Source of the DNA: Solimonas marina
GTDB lineage: Bacteria > Pseudomonadota > Gammaproteobacteria > Nevskiales > Nevskiaceae
Length of the DNA stretch: 64,000 bases
Direction of reading: 5' to 3'
Assembly (NCBI RefSeq): GCF_012241385.1
Contig: NZ_JAAVXB010000008.1
Coordinates: forward strand, 161,002 to 225,001
Shown here: positions 23,720 to 32,550 of the stretch, piece after piece
Numbering within the stretch: position 1 is the first letter of the stretch
Layout: each line of letters opens with the position of its first letter
The notes under the pieces: model-generated
Told to the model about the DNA's origin: nothing
What the model saw: the letters and a program-made list of their open reading frames with translations, nothing else
The model's database searches: none
Position numbers and translations under genes: made by a program

Positions 23720-25033
23720 ATGTCTACACCAAAGCAGGTCGTCGTGGTCGGAGCCGGCGTCATCGGCTGCGCCATCTCCCTTCAACTGGCTCGCAAGGGC
23801 TACCAGACCGTCAATGTCGACAAGAACCCCGAGGTCGGCTACGGCAGCACCAGCCACTCCTGCGCGGTCGTGCGTTTTTCGTACTCGCTGCCGGAAACGG
23901 TGATGCTGGCCTATGAGGGTTTTCACTACTGGAAGCACTGGGAGCAGTTCGTCGGTAAGCACGACGAACGCGGCCTGGCGCGCTATCACCAGTGCGGTCA
24001 CCTGATGCTGCGCAGCTCGGCCGACGACCGTGCCTCGGTGGTGCAGTTCTACAAGGAGCTGGGCATTCCGTTCGCGGAGTGGGATCTGCAGACGATCCGT
24101 CATCGCCTGCCGGTGCTCGACCTGCGTCTGATGGGGCCGGCGGTCGCGTTTGACGATCCGCATTTCTTCGACGAGCCGAGCGGCGACGCGATGATGCACG
24201 GCGGTGTGTTCACGCCGGAGGCCGGCTACATCGGCGATCCGCAGCTGGCCACGCACAACCTGCGTCGCGCGGTCGAGGCCAGCGGCGGGCGCTTCGTGCT
24301 CGGCAAGCGCGTGACCGCGATTCTGCGCGACGACGAGCGCGTGCGCGGCGTCGAGCTCGAGGATGGTACGCGCATCGACGCCGACATCGTCGTCAATGCT
24401 GCCGGTCCGTACTCGTCCATCGTCAACAAACTGGCCGGCGTCGAGCAGGGCATGTCGATCGGCACGCGCGCGCTGCGCCGCGAAGTGCATCACCTGCCGA
24501 GTCCGCCGAACTTCGACTTCGGTCAGTACGGCGTGATGACCTCGGATGGTGATCTGTATCAGTACTTCCGCCCCGAGACCGGCGCCAAGCTGACGGTCGG
24601 CTCGGGCGACCCGCCGTGCGATTCGCAGACCTGGGTGGACGATCCGGACCACTTCAACACCGAGTTCACCGAAAGCCAGTGGAACACGCAGGTCTATCGC
24701 GCCGCCAAGCGCATTCCGGACCTGCCGATTCCGAGCAAGGCGCAGGGCGTGGTGTCGCTCTACGACGTCGCCGACGACTGGGTGCCGCTGTACGACAAGT
24801 CCGACCTCAAGGGTTTCTACATGGCGGTCGGCACCAGCGGCCACCAGTTCAAGAACGCCGGCGTGGTCGGCGAGCTGATGTCGACGCTGATCGATGCCTG
24901 CGAGCAGGGCCATGACCACGATGCCGATCCGCTGAGTTTCACGGGCCGCTACACCGGCTACCGCTTCAGCCTTGGCACGTTCTCGCGCCGCCGCGCGATC
25001 AACCAGGGCAGCAGCTTCTCGGTACGCGGCTGA
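23720..25033 (+). CDS. FAD-dependent amine/amino-acid oxidoreductase (DAO family)
   Basis: A 437-residue flavoprotein. The N-terminal dinucleotide fold reads VVVVGAGVIGCAISLQLARKG, the DAO-family substrate domain follows, and the C-terminal FAD contact is GTSGHQFKNAGVVGE. Relatives include sarcosine oxidase beta, dimethylglycine dehydrogenase and PuuB-type oxidases, which attack a C-N bond and give an imine or aldehyde. Upstream ALDH and aminotransferase genes fit such a product. No covalent-flavin histidine is obvious. Confidence 0.82.
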   Translation: MSTPKQVVVVGAGVIGCAISLQLARKGYQTVNVDKNPEVGYGSTSHSCAVVRFSYSLPETVMLAYEGFHYWKHWEQFVGKHDERGLARYHQCGHLMLRSSADDRASVVQFYKELGIPFAEWDLQTIRHRLPVLDLRLMGPAVAFDDPHFFDEPSGDAMMHGGVFTPEAGYIGDPQLATHNLRRAVEASGGRFVLGKRVTAILRDDERVRGVELEDGTRIDADIVVNAAGPYSSIVNKLAGVEQGMSIGTRALRREVHHLPSPPNFDFGQYGVMTSDGDLYQYFRPETGAKLTVGSGDPPCDSQTWVDDPDHFNTEFTESQWNTQVYRAAKRIPDLPIPSKAQGVVSLYDVADDWVPLYDKSDLKGFYMAVGTSGHQFKNAGVVGELMSTLIDACEQGHDHDADPLSFTGRYTGYRFSLGTFSRRRAINQGSSFSVRG

Positions 25034-25063
25034 CGCGCTACACCGCCATAGCAGAGCAGATCG

Positions 25064-26374
25064 ATGAACAGACAGGACAACGAACTCATCACGCGTATCG
25101 GTCCGGGCAGCGCTGCCGGTTCGGTATTGCGCCAGTACTGGCAGCCGGCGGCGCTGATCGAGGAACTCGACGGCCCGCGCGCGGTGCGCCCGGTGACCTT
25201 GCTCGGCGAGTCGCTGGTGCTGTTCCGCGACGAACAGGGCCGTTATGGACTGGTCGATCGGCGCTGCTCGCATCGCGGCGCCGACCTCTGCTACGGCCGT
25301 CTCGAAAACGGCGGCCTGCGCTGTCCGTTCCACGGCTGGCTGTTCGACGTTAACGGCGATTGCCTCGAACAGCCGGCGGAGCCGGAAGGCAGCACGCTGC
25401 ACGAGCGCATCCGCCATCGCGCCTATCCGTGTGTCGAGCGCGCCGGCGTCATCTTCGCGTACATGGGCGAGGGCGAGCCGCCGGCGTTTCCGGACTTCGA
25501 CTGCTTTCGCGCGCCAGACACGCACACCTTCGCGTTCAAGGGGCAGTGGGATTGCAATTGGCTGCAGGCACTCGAAGTCGGCATCGATCCGGCGCACGCG
25601 TCGTATCTGCACCGCTTCTTCGAAGACGAGGATCCGCGCGATTCGTACGGCAAGCAGTTCCGTGCCGGCGCTGCCGGGACCGAGATTCCGCTGACGCAGG
25701 TACTGCGCGACTACGGCCGGCCCGACATTCGTGTCGAGAACACCGGTTACGGTTTTCGCCTGGTGACCACACGACCGCTGCCGGCCGAACAGACGCATTA
25801 CCGCATCACCAATCTGGCGTTTCCGAACGCGATCGCGATTCCGATGAGCGGCGACATGACGATCACGCAATGGCATGTGCCGATCGACGATACGCACTGC
25901 TACTGGTACGCGATCTTCACCAGCTTCGGCGCACCGGTCGACCGTGCGACGATGCGCGCGCAGCGCCTCGAACGGCACACGCTGCCGGATTATCGGCCGA
26001 CCGCCAATCGCGACAACGAGTGGGGTTACAACGCCGACGAGCAAGCCACGCAGACCTACACCGGTATGGGCATGGACATCAACGTCCACGACCAGTGGGC
26101 GGTCGAATCGCAGGGCGCGATCCAGGATCGCACGATCGAGCATCTGGGCAAGACCGACGTTGCGATCATCGCCAACCGGCGACTGCTGCGTGCGGCGATC
26201 CAGGCGCGTCAGCAGGGCGAGCCGCTGCCGTTCCGCGAGCCGCTGGTGGATGCCGACACCGGCCCGGTCGCAGTCGACGCGATCGGCGGTCGCGATCTCG
26301 GCGAGGCGTGCTGGCGCGCGCTCGATCGTGTGCGCCGCGCCGGTGCATCGTGGTGGGCCAAGGAGCGCGCGTGA
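25064..26374 (+). CDS. Rieske non-heme iron oxygenase, alpha subunit
   Basis: A 436-residue ring-hydroxylating/demethylating oxygenase of the vanillate demethylase/phthalate dioxygenase type. The Rieske [2Fe-2S] ligands lie in RRCSHRGADLC and LRCPFHGWLF (about residues 67-95). The mononuclear iron site reads DPAHASYLHRFF (about 182-193). Neither a reductase nor a ferredoxin gene is adjacent, so electrons must come from elsewhere. It may hydroxylate, or O- or N-dealkylate, the cluster's substrate. It overlaps the next gene start. Confidence 0.87.
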   Translation: MNRQDNELITRIGPGSAAGSVLRQYWQPAALIEELDGPRAVRPVTLLGESLVLFRDEQGRYGLVDRRCSHRGADLCYGRLENGGLRCPFHGWLFDVNGDCLEQPAEPEGSTLHERIRHRAYPCVERAGVIFAYMGEGEPPAFPDFDCFRAPDTHTFAFKGQWDCNWLQALEVGIDPAHASYLHRFFEDEDPRDSYGKQFRAGAAGTEIPLTQVLRDYGRPDIRVENTGYGFRLVTTRPLPAEQTHYRITNLAFPNAIAIPMSGDMTITQWHVPIDDTHCYWYAIFTSFGAPVDRATMRAQRLERHTLPDYRPTANRDNEWGYNADEQATQTYTGMGMDINVHDQWAVESQGAIQDRTIEHLGKTDVAIIANRRLLRAAIQARQQGEPLPFREPLVDADTGPVAVDAIGGRDLGEACWRALDRVRRAGASWWAKERA

Positions 26375-27846
26375 GCTCCATCAATCCGGCCGGCGTCGGC
26401 CGCAGCGGCTTCGTCGAGCGCCATGCGCCGTGGACGCCGGCGCAGCACGAGGCGGCGCGCGCAGCGCTGGCGCTCGTCGCCGAACGCAACATCAAGACCG
26501 TGCGCCTGGCGTTTGCCGACCAGCACGGCATTCTGCGCGGCAAAACCATCGTCGCCGACCTGCTGCCGTCGATCTTTCGCAACGGCTGCGGCATGACCAC
26601 GACGCTGCTGTCGAAGGACACCTCGCACCGCACGGTCTACCCGGTTTGGAGCGGTGGTGGCGGCATCGGTATGAGCGAGATGACCGGCGCCAGTGACTTT
26701 GTCGCGGTACCCGATCCGACAACGTTCCGCGTGCTGCCGTGGGTCGACCATTCGGCCTGGGTGCTGTGCGACGCGTATTTCCAGAACGGCGAGCCGGTGC
26801 CGTTCTCGTCGCGCTATCAGTGCGCGCAGCAGCTGCAGCGGCTCGGCGCCGCCGGCTACGACTATCTGGTTGGCGTCGAGCTGGAGTTCTACGTCTACCG
26901 CATGCAGAACAGCCGGCACACGATCGCCGACAGCGCGACGCCGGCCGGCCCGGCGCCGGAGGTGTTGCCGCTGTCGCGGGGCTTTCAGTATCTGACCGAA
27001 ACGCGCTACGACGAGCTCGACCCCATTCTCGACCGCCTGCGCGAAGACCTGCTGGCGCTGGGCCTGCCGGTACGCACGCTGGAAGTCGAGTTCGGCCCGA
27101 GTCAGTGCGAGCTGACCTTTGGTCCGGTGGCCGGCGTCGCCGCCGCCGACAATGTCGTGCTGGCGCGCTCGGCGATCAAGCAGATCTGCCGCCGGCTTGG
27201 CCTGCATGCGACGTTCATGTGCCGGCCGGCGCTGCCCGGCGCGATGTCGAGTGGCTGGCATCTGCATCAGTCGCTGATCGAGCGCAGCAGCGGTCGCAAC
27301 GCGTTCATGTCGACGCAGGACGAGCTGCCGTTGTCGGCCGACGGCATGGCGTTCATGGCCGGCCTGCTGCGGCACGCACGCGAGTCGAGTCTGCTCGCGG
27401 TGCCGACGATCAACGGCTACAAGCGCTTCCGCCCGTTCTCGCTGGCACCGAACAACATCGTCTGGGGCCGCGATAACCGCGGCGCGATGCTACGTGTGAT
27501 CGGCGGCACCGACGATCCGGCCTCGCACATCGAGAACCGCATTGGCGAATCGGCCGCCAATCCGTATCTTTATTTCGTCTCGCAGATCGTCTCCGGCCTG
27601 GCCGGCATGGAGCAGCAGCTCGATCCGGGGCCGGCGGTCGATACGCCGTATGCGCCGGGCAGCGAGCTGCTGCCGCGCAGCCTCGTCGAAGCGGTCGCCG
27701 CGCTGCGCGGCAGCACGCTGTTTGAGGCGCAGCTCGGCCGTCGCTTCATCGACTATCTGCTGACGATCAAGGAATTCGAGTTGCACCGTTTCCTGTCCGA
27801 CGAGGTGACGGATTGGGAGCAGCGCGAGTATTTCGACGTGTTCTGA
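26371..27846 (+). CDS. Glutamine synthetase-like ligase (gamma-glutamylamide synthetase type)
   Basis: A 491-residue GS-superfamily protein. Glutamate ligands are in VGVELEFYVY (about 165-175), with the SGWHLHQSL histidine region (about 292) and the NGYKRFRPFSLAPNNIVWGR substrate/ATP region (about 348-367), then ENRIGESAANPYLYF. The divergent N-terminus (FADQHGILRGKTI) is typical of PuuA/GlnT-like enzymes that glutamylate amines rather than true GlnA. GTG 26371 follows AAGGAG and overlaps the Rieske stop. Together with the oxidase, ALDH and aminotransferase it recalls the Puu polyamine route, but PuuD is missing. Confidence 0.84.
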   Translation: MSSINPAGVGRSGFVERHAPWTPAQHEAARAALALVAERNIKTVRLAFADQHGILRGKTIVADLLPSIFRNGCGMTTTLLSKDTSHRTVYPVWSGGGGIGMSEMTGASDFVAVPDPTTFRVLPWVDHSAWVLCDAYFQNGEPVPFSSRYQCAQQLQRLGAAGYDYLVGVELEFYVYRMQNSRHTIADSATPAGPAPEVLPLSRGFQYLTETRYDELDPILDRLREDLLALGLPVRTLEVEFGPSQCELTFGPVAGVAAADNVVLARSAIKQICRRLGLHATFMCRPALPGAMSSGWHLHQSLIERSSGRNAFMSTQDELPLSADGMAFMAGLLRHARESSLLAVPTINGYKRFRPFSLAPNNIVWGRDNRGAMLRVIGGTDDPASHIENRIGESAANPYLYFVSQIVSGLAGMEQQLDPGPAVDTPYAPGSELLPRSLVEAVAALRGSTLFEAQLGRRFIDYLLTIKEFELHRFLSDEVTDWEQREYFDVF

Positions 27847-27861
27847 AGCAGGAGTATGTCC

Positions 27862-28377
27862 GTGAGTGACGATAGGCGTACATCATCCAAGCGGCTGGAT
27901 CGCTACGACCTGGCCCTGATTCGTCAATTACAGCGTGACGGGCGCATGCCGGTGGCCCGTCTTGCCGAACGCATTCACTTGTCAGAATCGTCGTGTGCGC
28001 GGCGCATGCGCGCGCTCGAAAATGCGGGCCTGATCTCCGGGTATACGGCGCTTCTCGACCCATCCCTGATTGGTTGCGGCGTCGATGTCTTCGTTAGCGT
28101 CAGCCTGCTGCGTCAAGAGACCGCTGAGCTGGCACGTTTTGAAGCGGCGGTGCGTGATGTGCCGCAGATTCTTGAGTGCTATCTGGTCGCCGGTCAGTAC
28201 GACTACACACTGCGCGTTTCGGTCAGAGACATGGCGAGTTTTGAGCATCTGCATCAAACCGTGCTGACACGCTTGCCTGGCGTGATCAGCATCCAGTCCA
28301 GCATGGCGATTCGCACCGTTAAGCGTGAGGCGCCAGCGCCAGCTGAAAGCCTGTGGCCCGAAAGCGTTGCGGCGTAG
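27862..28377 (+). CDS. Lrp/AsnC-family regulator
   Basis: A 171-residue Lrp/AsnC regulator. The helix-turn-helix is LARLAERIHLSESSCARRMRAL-like (about 33-54; I read VARLAERIHLSESSCARRM), followed by the RAM ligand-binding domain with ECYLVAGQYDYTLRVSV. I prefer GTG 27862, which stands seven bases after GCAGGAG; the ATG at 27856 is only one base from that site. It follows the GS-like gene by 15 nt and so probably belongs to the same operon, sensing an amino acid made or consumed by it. Confidence 0.86.
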   Translation: MSDDRRTSSKRLDRYDLALIRQLQRDGRMPVARLAERIHLSESSCARRMRALENAGLISGYTALLDPSLIGCGVDVFVSVSLLRQETAELARFEAAVRDVPQILECYLVAGQYDYTLRVSVRDMASFEHLHQTVLTRLPGVISIQSSMAIRTVKREAPAPAESLWPESVAA

Positions 28378-28462
28378 GTGTCGTTGCGCTGCGAGCAGTC
28401 GAGTCGAGCCGGCAGTCGGGCGTTTTCCTGTAGGGCCGCGCTGCGGGAGTGCCGCTTGCTCG

Positions 28463-28488
28463 GTTCAAATAAATAACTTCTGTTCCAT
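28463..28488. promoter_or_regulatory. Candidate shared operator S2 (MFS promoter)
   Basis: GTTCAA, 11 nt, then CTGTTC: the 19-bp direct repeat of GTTC seen at 32452/32471. A further inverted half-site gives GTTC-N7-GAAC (28482-28496). It lies 30-55 bp before the MFS start in an AT-rich patch. Confidence 0.55.
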
Positions 28489-28517
28489 TTGCGAACTTAT
28501 CGAAGTGCGGAAAGTCC

Positions 28518-29870
28518 ATGTCATCCATGAATGAGCATCACGATGGCGCGTTTGCGCCAACTCCGCAGCCGATGGACAGCATCGCGTCGCCATCCGCTTC
28601 AGCGTCGGCCAATATTCCACGTTACTCATGGTGGGTGCTGGCGATCCTGGTTGGCGTCTACAGCTGCTGCTGGACCGATCGCTATTTGATGGTGATCCTC
28701 ATCGAGCCGATCGCCAAGGACCTGCACTTGAACGACGCGCAGATGGGGTTGCTGACCGGCTTCGCGTTCACGCTGGTCTACTCGTTCGCCGGTCTGCCGT
28801 TCGCGTACTGGGCCGATCGCAAGTCGCGCAAGCTGGTGCTGTCGATCGCGGTGTTCGGCTGGAGCATCGCGACCATGCTCAGCAGCCTCGGACGCAACTT
28901 CGTAACGATGGCAATGGCGCGGCTCGGCGTCGCCACCTTCGAAGCCGGCTGCAGTCCGCCGGCCTATTCGCTGATCTCCGATTACTTTCCCGCATCGCAC
29001 CGCGCCCGCGCGATCGCGATCTACGGTCTCGGCATCTCGTTCGGCATCTGGGCCGGCCTGACGCTCGGCGGCGCCGTCAATGCGCACTATGGTTGGCGCG
29101 CCGCGTTCATCGTGCTCGGTCTGCCGTCGCTGGTGATGGCGACGCTGGTGCTGCTGTTCGTTCGCGAGCCGAGGCGCGGCCAGCACGAACGCACTGTCGA
29201 TCGACGCTACTCGGCCGCGCAGGCGGCGCGACTGATGGCCGTGCGTCCGTCATTCATCGGCAGTGCGTTCGCGATGGCGTTGCTGACCATCACCAGCACT
29301 TCGTTCGTGACCTGGGCACCGACCTATCTGATCCGTGCGCGCGGCCTCGACACCGAACAGGTCGGCTTCATCATCGGCTCGATCTCGGGCTTCTCCGGCA
29401 TTGCCGGTTCGCTGGCGATGGGCTGGCTCTGCGACCGCCTCGCCGGTCGCGATCCGCGCTGGTACCTGTGGCTGCCGCTGATCGGCTTCGCACTATTCCT
29501 GCCGTTCGAGCGTCTGTTCTTCATGACCACCGGCACCTGGAGCTACGTCTTCTACTTCCTGGCGTCGATGGCGTCGTCGACTTACATCGCGCCGCTGTTC
29601 TCGGTCGGCCAGCTGGTACTGCCGGCGAGGGTGCGCGCACTCGGCGCGGCGGTGATGCTGATGGTGCTGAACCTGCTCGGCATGGGCTTCGGCAGCTACG
29701 CCGTCGGTCTGCTCAGCGACCACTTCAAGCCGACGCTCGGCGACGAATCGCTGCGCGCCGCGGCGATGTGGCTGCAGATCTCCGCGCTGCTCGGCTTCGT
29801 CTGTCTCGCCGTCGCTGCCAGATCGATACGCCGCGATGTCGAAATGACCGAGCGCAGCGTCTCGGCCTGA
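28518..29870 (+). CDS. MFS transporter, spinster-like, paralogue 1
   Basis: A 450-residue protein with 12 predicted membrane segments after a ~30-residue Pro/Ser-rich N-terminus. Family landmarks are TDRYLMVILIEPIAKDL in helix 1, the loop motif YWADRKSRK, and AGCSPPAYSLISDYFP. It is clearly paralogous to the transporters at 35129 and 51872. It probably imports the cluster's substrate or an intermediate across the inner membrane. The operator-like repeat S2 lies just upstream and a RidA gene follows 44 nt downstream. Confidence 0.86.
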   Translation: MSSMNEHHDGAFAPTPQPMDSIASPSASASANIPRYSWWVLAILVGVYSCCWTDRYLMVILIEPIAKDLHLNDAQMGLLTGFAFTLVYSFAGLPFAYWADRKSRKLVLSIAVFGWSIATMLSSLGRNFVTMAMARLGVATFEAGCSPPAYSLISDYFPASHRARAIAIYGLGISFGIWAGLTLGGAVNAHYGWRAAFIVLGLPSLVMATLVLLFVREPRRGQHERTVDRRYSAAQAARLMAVRPSFIGSAFAMALLTITSTSFVTWAPTYLIRARGLDTEQVGFIIGSISGFSGIAGSLAMGWLCDRLAGRDPRWYLWLPLIGFALFLPFERLFFMTTGTWSYVFYFLASMASSTYIAPLFSVGQLVLPARVRALGAAVMLMVLNLLGMGFGSYAVGLLSDHFKPTLGDESLRAAAMWLQISALLGFVCLAVAARSIRRDVEMTERSVSA

Positions 29871-29914
29871 TCTTCAGTGGCGCGCCGACCGCGCGCCGAC
29901 CACCGGATGCTCCC

Positions 29915-30400
29915 ATGAAAATCGAACAACGCCTCGCCGAACTCGGCATCGAGCTGAATCCGCCGCCCAGTGGCAACGGCCCCTATGGTCAGCGCTACGG
30001 ACGCATGAAGCCGTTCTTCATTTCAGGCCGCCTGCTGTTCCTGTGCGGCCATACCGCCGGCCTCGACAACGGCGTGCCGCGCTTTCCGGGCCGTCTCGGT
30101 CACGATCTGTCGATTGACGAGGGCTACCAGGCGGCGCGCCGCACCGGCATCAACTGCCTGTCGACGATCAAGCGTGCGCTCGGCGATCTCGATCGCGTGT
30201 CCGGCATCGCCAGCTCGGTCAATTTCATCGCGTCGACGCCGGACTTCTTCGAGCACCACAAGGTCACCAACGGCCTGACCGACCTGCTCGCCGACGTGTT
30301 CGGCGACGACATCGGCGTCGGCCCGCGCGCCAGCCTCGGCACGCCGTCGTTGTCCGACAACTACTGCTTCGAGACTTCGCTGACGCTGCAGATCGACTGA
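29915..30400 (+). CDS. RidA (YjgF/UK114) family protein
   Basis: A 161-residue RidA-family protein. Landmarks are PFFISGRLLFLCGHTAG, the central INCLSTIKRALGDLDRV, and GPRASLGTPSLSDN near the end, where RidA proteins keep R-x-x-x-G contacts for the imine substrate. RidA enzymes hydrolyse reactive enamines/imines released by PLP lyases and amine oxidases, both of which are present upstream. It follows the MFS gene closely. The ATG at 29915 has only a weak ribosome site. Confidence 0.84.
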   Translation: MKIEQRLAELGIELNPPPSGNGPYGQRYGRMKPFFISGRLLFLCGHTAGLDNGVPRFPGRLGHDLSIDEGYQAARRTGINCLSTIKRALGDLDRVSGIASSVNFIASTPDFFEHHKVTNGLTDLLADVFGDDIGVGPRASLGTPSLSDNYCFETSLTLQID

Positions 30401-30404
30401 AATC

Positions 30405-30424
30405 GAAGGACGCGCAGTTCCTTC
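30405..30424. terminator. Weak hairpin between convergent genes
   Basis: GAAGGA, 8 nt, TCCTTC in the 22-bp gap between the RidA stop and the GMC gene stop, reaching into the latter. It has no T-tract, so it is a tentative two-way terminator. Confidence 0.3.
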
Positions 30425-32036
30425 AGGGGGAATGCGCGGCGGCGAGGATCATGTCGGCGGCCTTCTCGGCGATCATGATCGTCGGCGCGTTTGTATTGGC
30501 GCGCGGCACGCGCGGCATGACCGAGGCATCGGCGACGCGCAGACCGGCCACGCCGCGCACGCGCAGCTGCGGGTCGACCACCGAGGCCGCGTCGCCGCCC
30601 ATGCGGCACGAGCTGGTCGGATGGAACACGGTTTCTGCCTTGTCGCGAATGAAGGCGTCGAGCGCGTCGTCGTCCTGTACCGCTGCGCCAGGCTCCATTT
30701 CACGACCGCTGAACGGGCGCATCGCGGCCGATGCGGCGATCTTGCGCGCGGCGCGGATGCCGTCGCGGATCGGCACGATGTCGTCGCGCACCGACAGAAA
30801 GCGCGGCTCGATGATCGGATGCGCGAGCGGGTCGGGGGAGGCGAGCCGGATCTGTCCGCGGCTGTCCGGCTGCAGATTGCAGACGTGGATGCCGAAGCCT
30901 TCGCGATCTGGTACCGGTCGGTCCGGCGTGCGTGGCAGCGCCAGGATCAGGTGCAGTTGCACGTCCGGCGCACGCAGGCCGTCGCGGCTGCGCAGGAAGC
31001 CGCCGACCGGCAGCAGCAGGTCGGATGCGAAGCCGCCCCGCGTCAGCGCCCATTGCGCCGCCGCCAGCCACTGGCGATGCCGTGGCACGTACTGATAGGC
31101 GGTGACCGGCTGCAGGCACTCGTATTCGAGGACCACGTCGAGATGTTCCTGCAGTTGTCGGCCGACGTCGGGTGCATCGTGGACCACGTCGATTCCCATC
31201 TCGCGCAGGTCGTCGGCCGGCCCGACGCCGGACAGCAGCAGCAACTGCGGAGAATTGACCGCACCACCGCTGAGGATCACCTCGCGGCTGGCGTAGGCGC
31301 GCAGCGTGCGCCCGGCGCGAACGTATTCGACGCCGATCGCGCGCCGGCCTTCGAACAGCACGCGCGTCGCCTGCGCATGCGTCTCGACGCGCAGGTTCGG
31401 ACGTCCGCGTGCCGGATGCAGGAAGGCCACGGCGGTCGACTGGCGCCGGCCGTTGAGCCGCGTCGAATCGAAGAAGCCCAGACCTTCGGGTTGCGGGCCG
31501 TTGAAGTCGTCGGTGACGCCGTAGCCGGTATCGCGGCCGGCGGCGACGAAGGCGTCGCACAACGGATTGCGGATGGTCGCCGGAATCACCGGCAGCGGAC
31601 CACGGTCGTTGTGCAGTTCGCTGGCGCCGCGCCGGTTGCCTTCCGATTTGAGGAAGTACGGCAGCACGTCGGCCCACGACCAGCCGTTGCAGCCATTTTC
31701 TGCCCACTCGTCATAGTCGGCGGGGAAGCCGCGTACATAGACGAGGCCGTTCAGCGATGAACTGCCGCCGAGCATCCGACCGCGCGGCCACGGCTGAGAG
31801 CGACCGCCGAGGCCGGGCTCGGCCTCGGTGCGAAAGCGCCAGTCCGTCTGCGGATTGCCGACCAGCCAGCGGATGCCCATCGGCACGTGAATCATCGGGT
31901 GACGGTCGGCGCCGCCCGCTTCCATGACCAGGACGCGATGCTGCCCATTGGCGCTGAGACGATTGGCGAGCACGCAGCCGGCCGAACCGGCACCGATGAC
32001 GATGAAATCGAAAATCGAGTCGGACGCTGACGTCAT
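30423..32036 (-). CDS. GMC-family FAD oxidoreductase (choline dehydrogenase/alcohol oxidase type)
   Basis: A 537-residue GMC flavoenzyme. The N-terminal FAD fold is FIVIGAGSAGCVLANRLS, then RMLGGSSSLNGLVYVRG (GMC signature 1) and GAVNSPQLLLLSGVGP (signature 2), and finally FHPTSSCRMGGD with the catalytic His and NTNAPTIMIAEKAADMI. It oxidises an alcohol. It is the only enzyme gene pointing left in this stretch and diverges from the TonB receptor gene; two operator-like repeats lie in the shared promoter region. Confidence 0.9.
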   Translation of the reverse strand: MTSASDSIFDFIVIGAGSAGCVLANRLSANGQHRVLVMEAGGADRHPMIHVPMGIRWLVGNPQTDWRFRTEAEPGLGGRSQPWPRGRMLGGSSSLNGLVYVRGFPADYDEWAENGCNGWSWADVLPYFLKSEGNRRGASELHNDRGPLPVIPATIRNPLCDAFVAAGRDTGYGVTDDFNGPQPEGLGFFDSTRLNGRRQSTAVAFLHPARGRPNLRVETHAQATRVLFEGRRAIGVEYVRAGRTLRAYASREVILSGGAVNSPQLLLLSGVGPADDLREMGIDVVHDAPDVGRQLQEHLDVVLEYECLQPVTAYQYVPRHRQWLAAAQWALTRGGFASDLLLPVGGFLRSRDGLRAPDVQLHLILALPRTPDRPVPDREGFGIHVCNLQPDSRGQIRLASPDPLAHPIIEPRFLSVRDDIVPIRDGIRAARKIAASAAMRPFSGREMEPGAAVQDDDALDAFIRDKAETVFHPTSSCRMGGDAASVVDPQLRVRGVAGLRVADASVMPRVPRANTNAPTIMIAEKAADMILAAAHSP

Positions 32037-32098
32037 GTCTGCTTTGCCTTGATCTAGCCTCGCGCGCGGGCGACGGCGGGTGAATAAGAAGTTACAAG

Positions 32099-32125
32099 AT
32101 ACGAACAGTAATTTCTATTGCGAAC
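32099..32125. promoter_or_regulatory. Candidate shared operator S3 (GMC promoter)
   Basis: ATACGAACAG, 11 nt, GCGAAC. The two GAAC half-sites start 19 bp apart (32103 and 32122). The reverse complement of S4 has the same layout and the same first ten bases, so the divergent promoters carry mirror-image sites. Confidence 0.65.
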
Positions 32126-32451
32126 TTTTTGCAGCGATCATGCCGAACGACAGAGGCATGTCAGCCTGCCGAAAGCCCCTTGCTGTGCATGAGCGCAATG
32201 CCGCGACACCAGATAGAGAGTTGATTGCGCATCCGGCGTCACATCAGGCGCGCCGCTTCGTCGCCGCTGTGCACCATCGAGGGTCTCGAGAGGGCGCTAA
32301 TGGAGCGGAAACCCGCTTCATATGAGTGCTTCGTTTCGTATCGAAGCTTCCGGCGCTGGTCCGCGCGCCACTCGCCACCGGCCGGGTCACGCATTTGGCG
32401 GAAAGCTGCAACTCAAAGGCTCGAAATGGCGCAGATCGCCATTGGCACGAT

Positions 32452-32478
32452 GTTCGCGTAATGGATAACTGTTCGTAT
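32452..32478. promoter_or_regulatory. Candidate shared operator S4 (TonB receptor promoter)
   Basis: GTTCGC, 11 nt, CTGTTCGTAT: the reverse complement of S3 over all 16 conserved positions, with unrelated spacer sequence. It lies about 75 bp before the receptor start codon. Confidence 0.65.
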
Positions 32479-32550
32479 TTCGTATTTTTTTGGGGCCAGG
32501 TATCGGTCTGCAGGTATTTCCAACGCGTCAACACGGAAGGGAGTGCAGTC

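Larger units (their letters stand above)
32037..32550. other. Divergent promoter region, GMC oxidoreductase / TonB receptor
   Basis: A gene-free 514-bp stretch. It carries two oppositely oriented copies of the same 27-bp motif (S3 near the GMC gene, S4 near the receptor gene) and an inverted repeat GCTTCG-N8-CGAAGC at 32328-32347. I see no convincing gene or RNA in the middle 320 bp. Confidence 0.6.
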
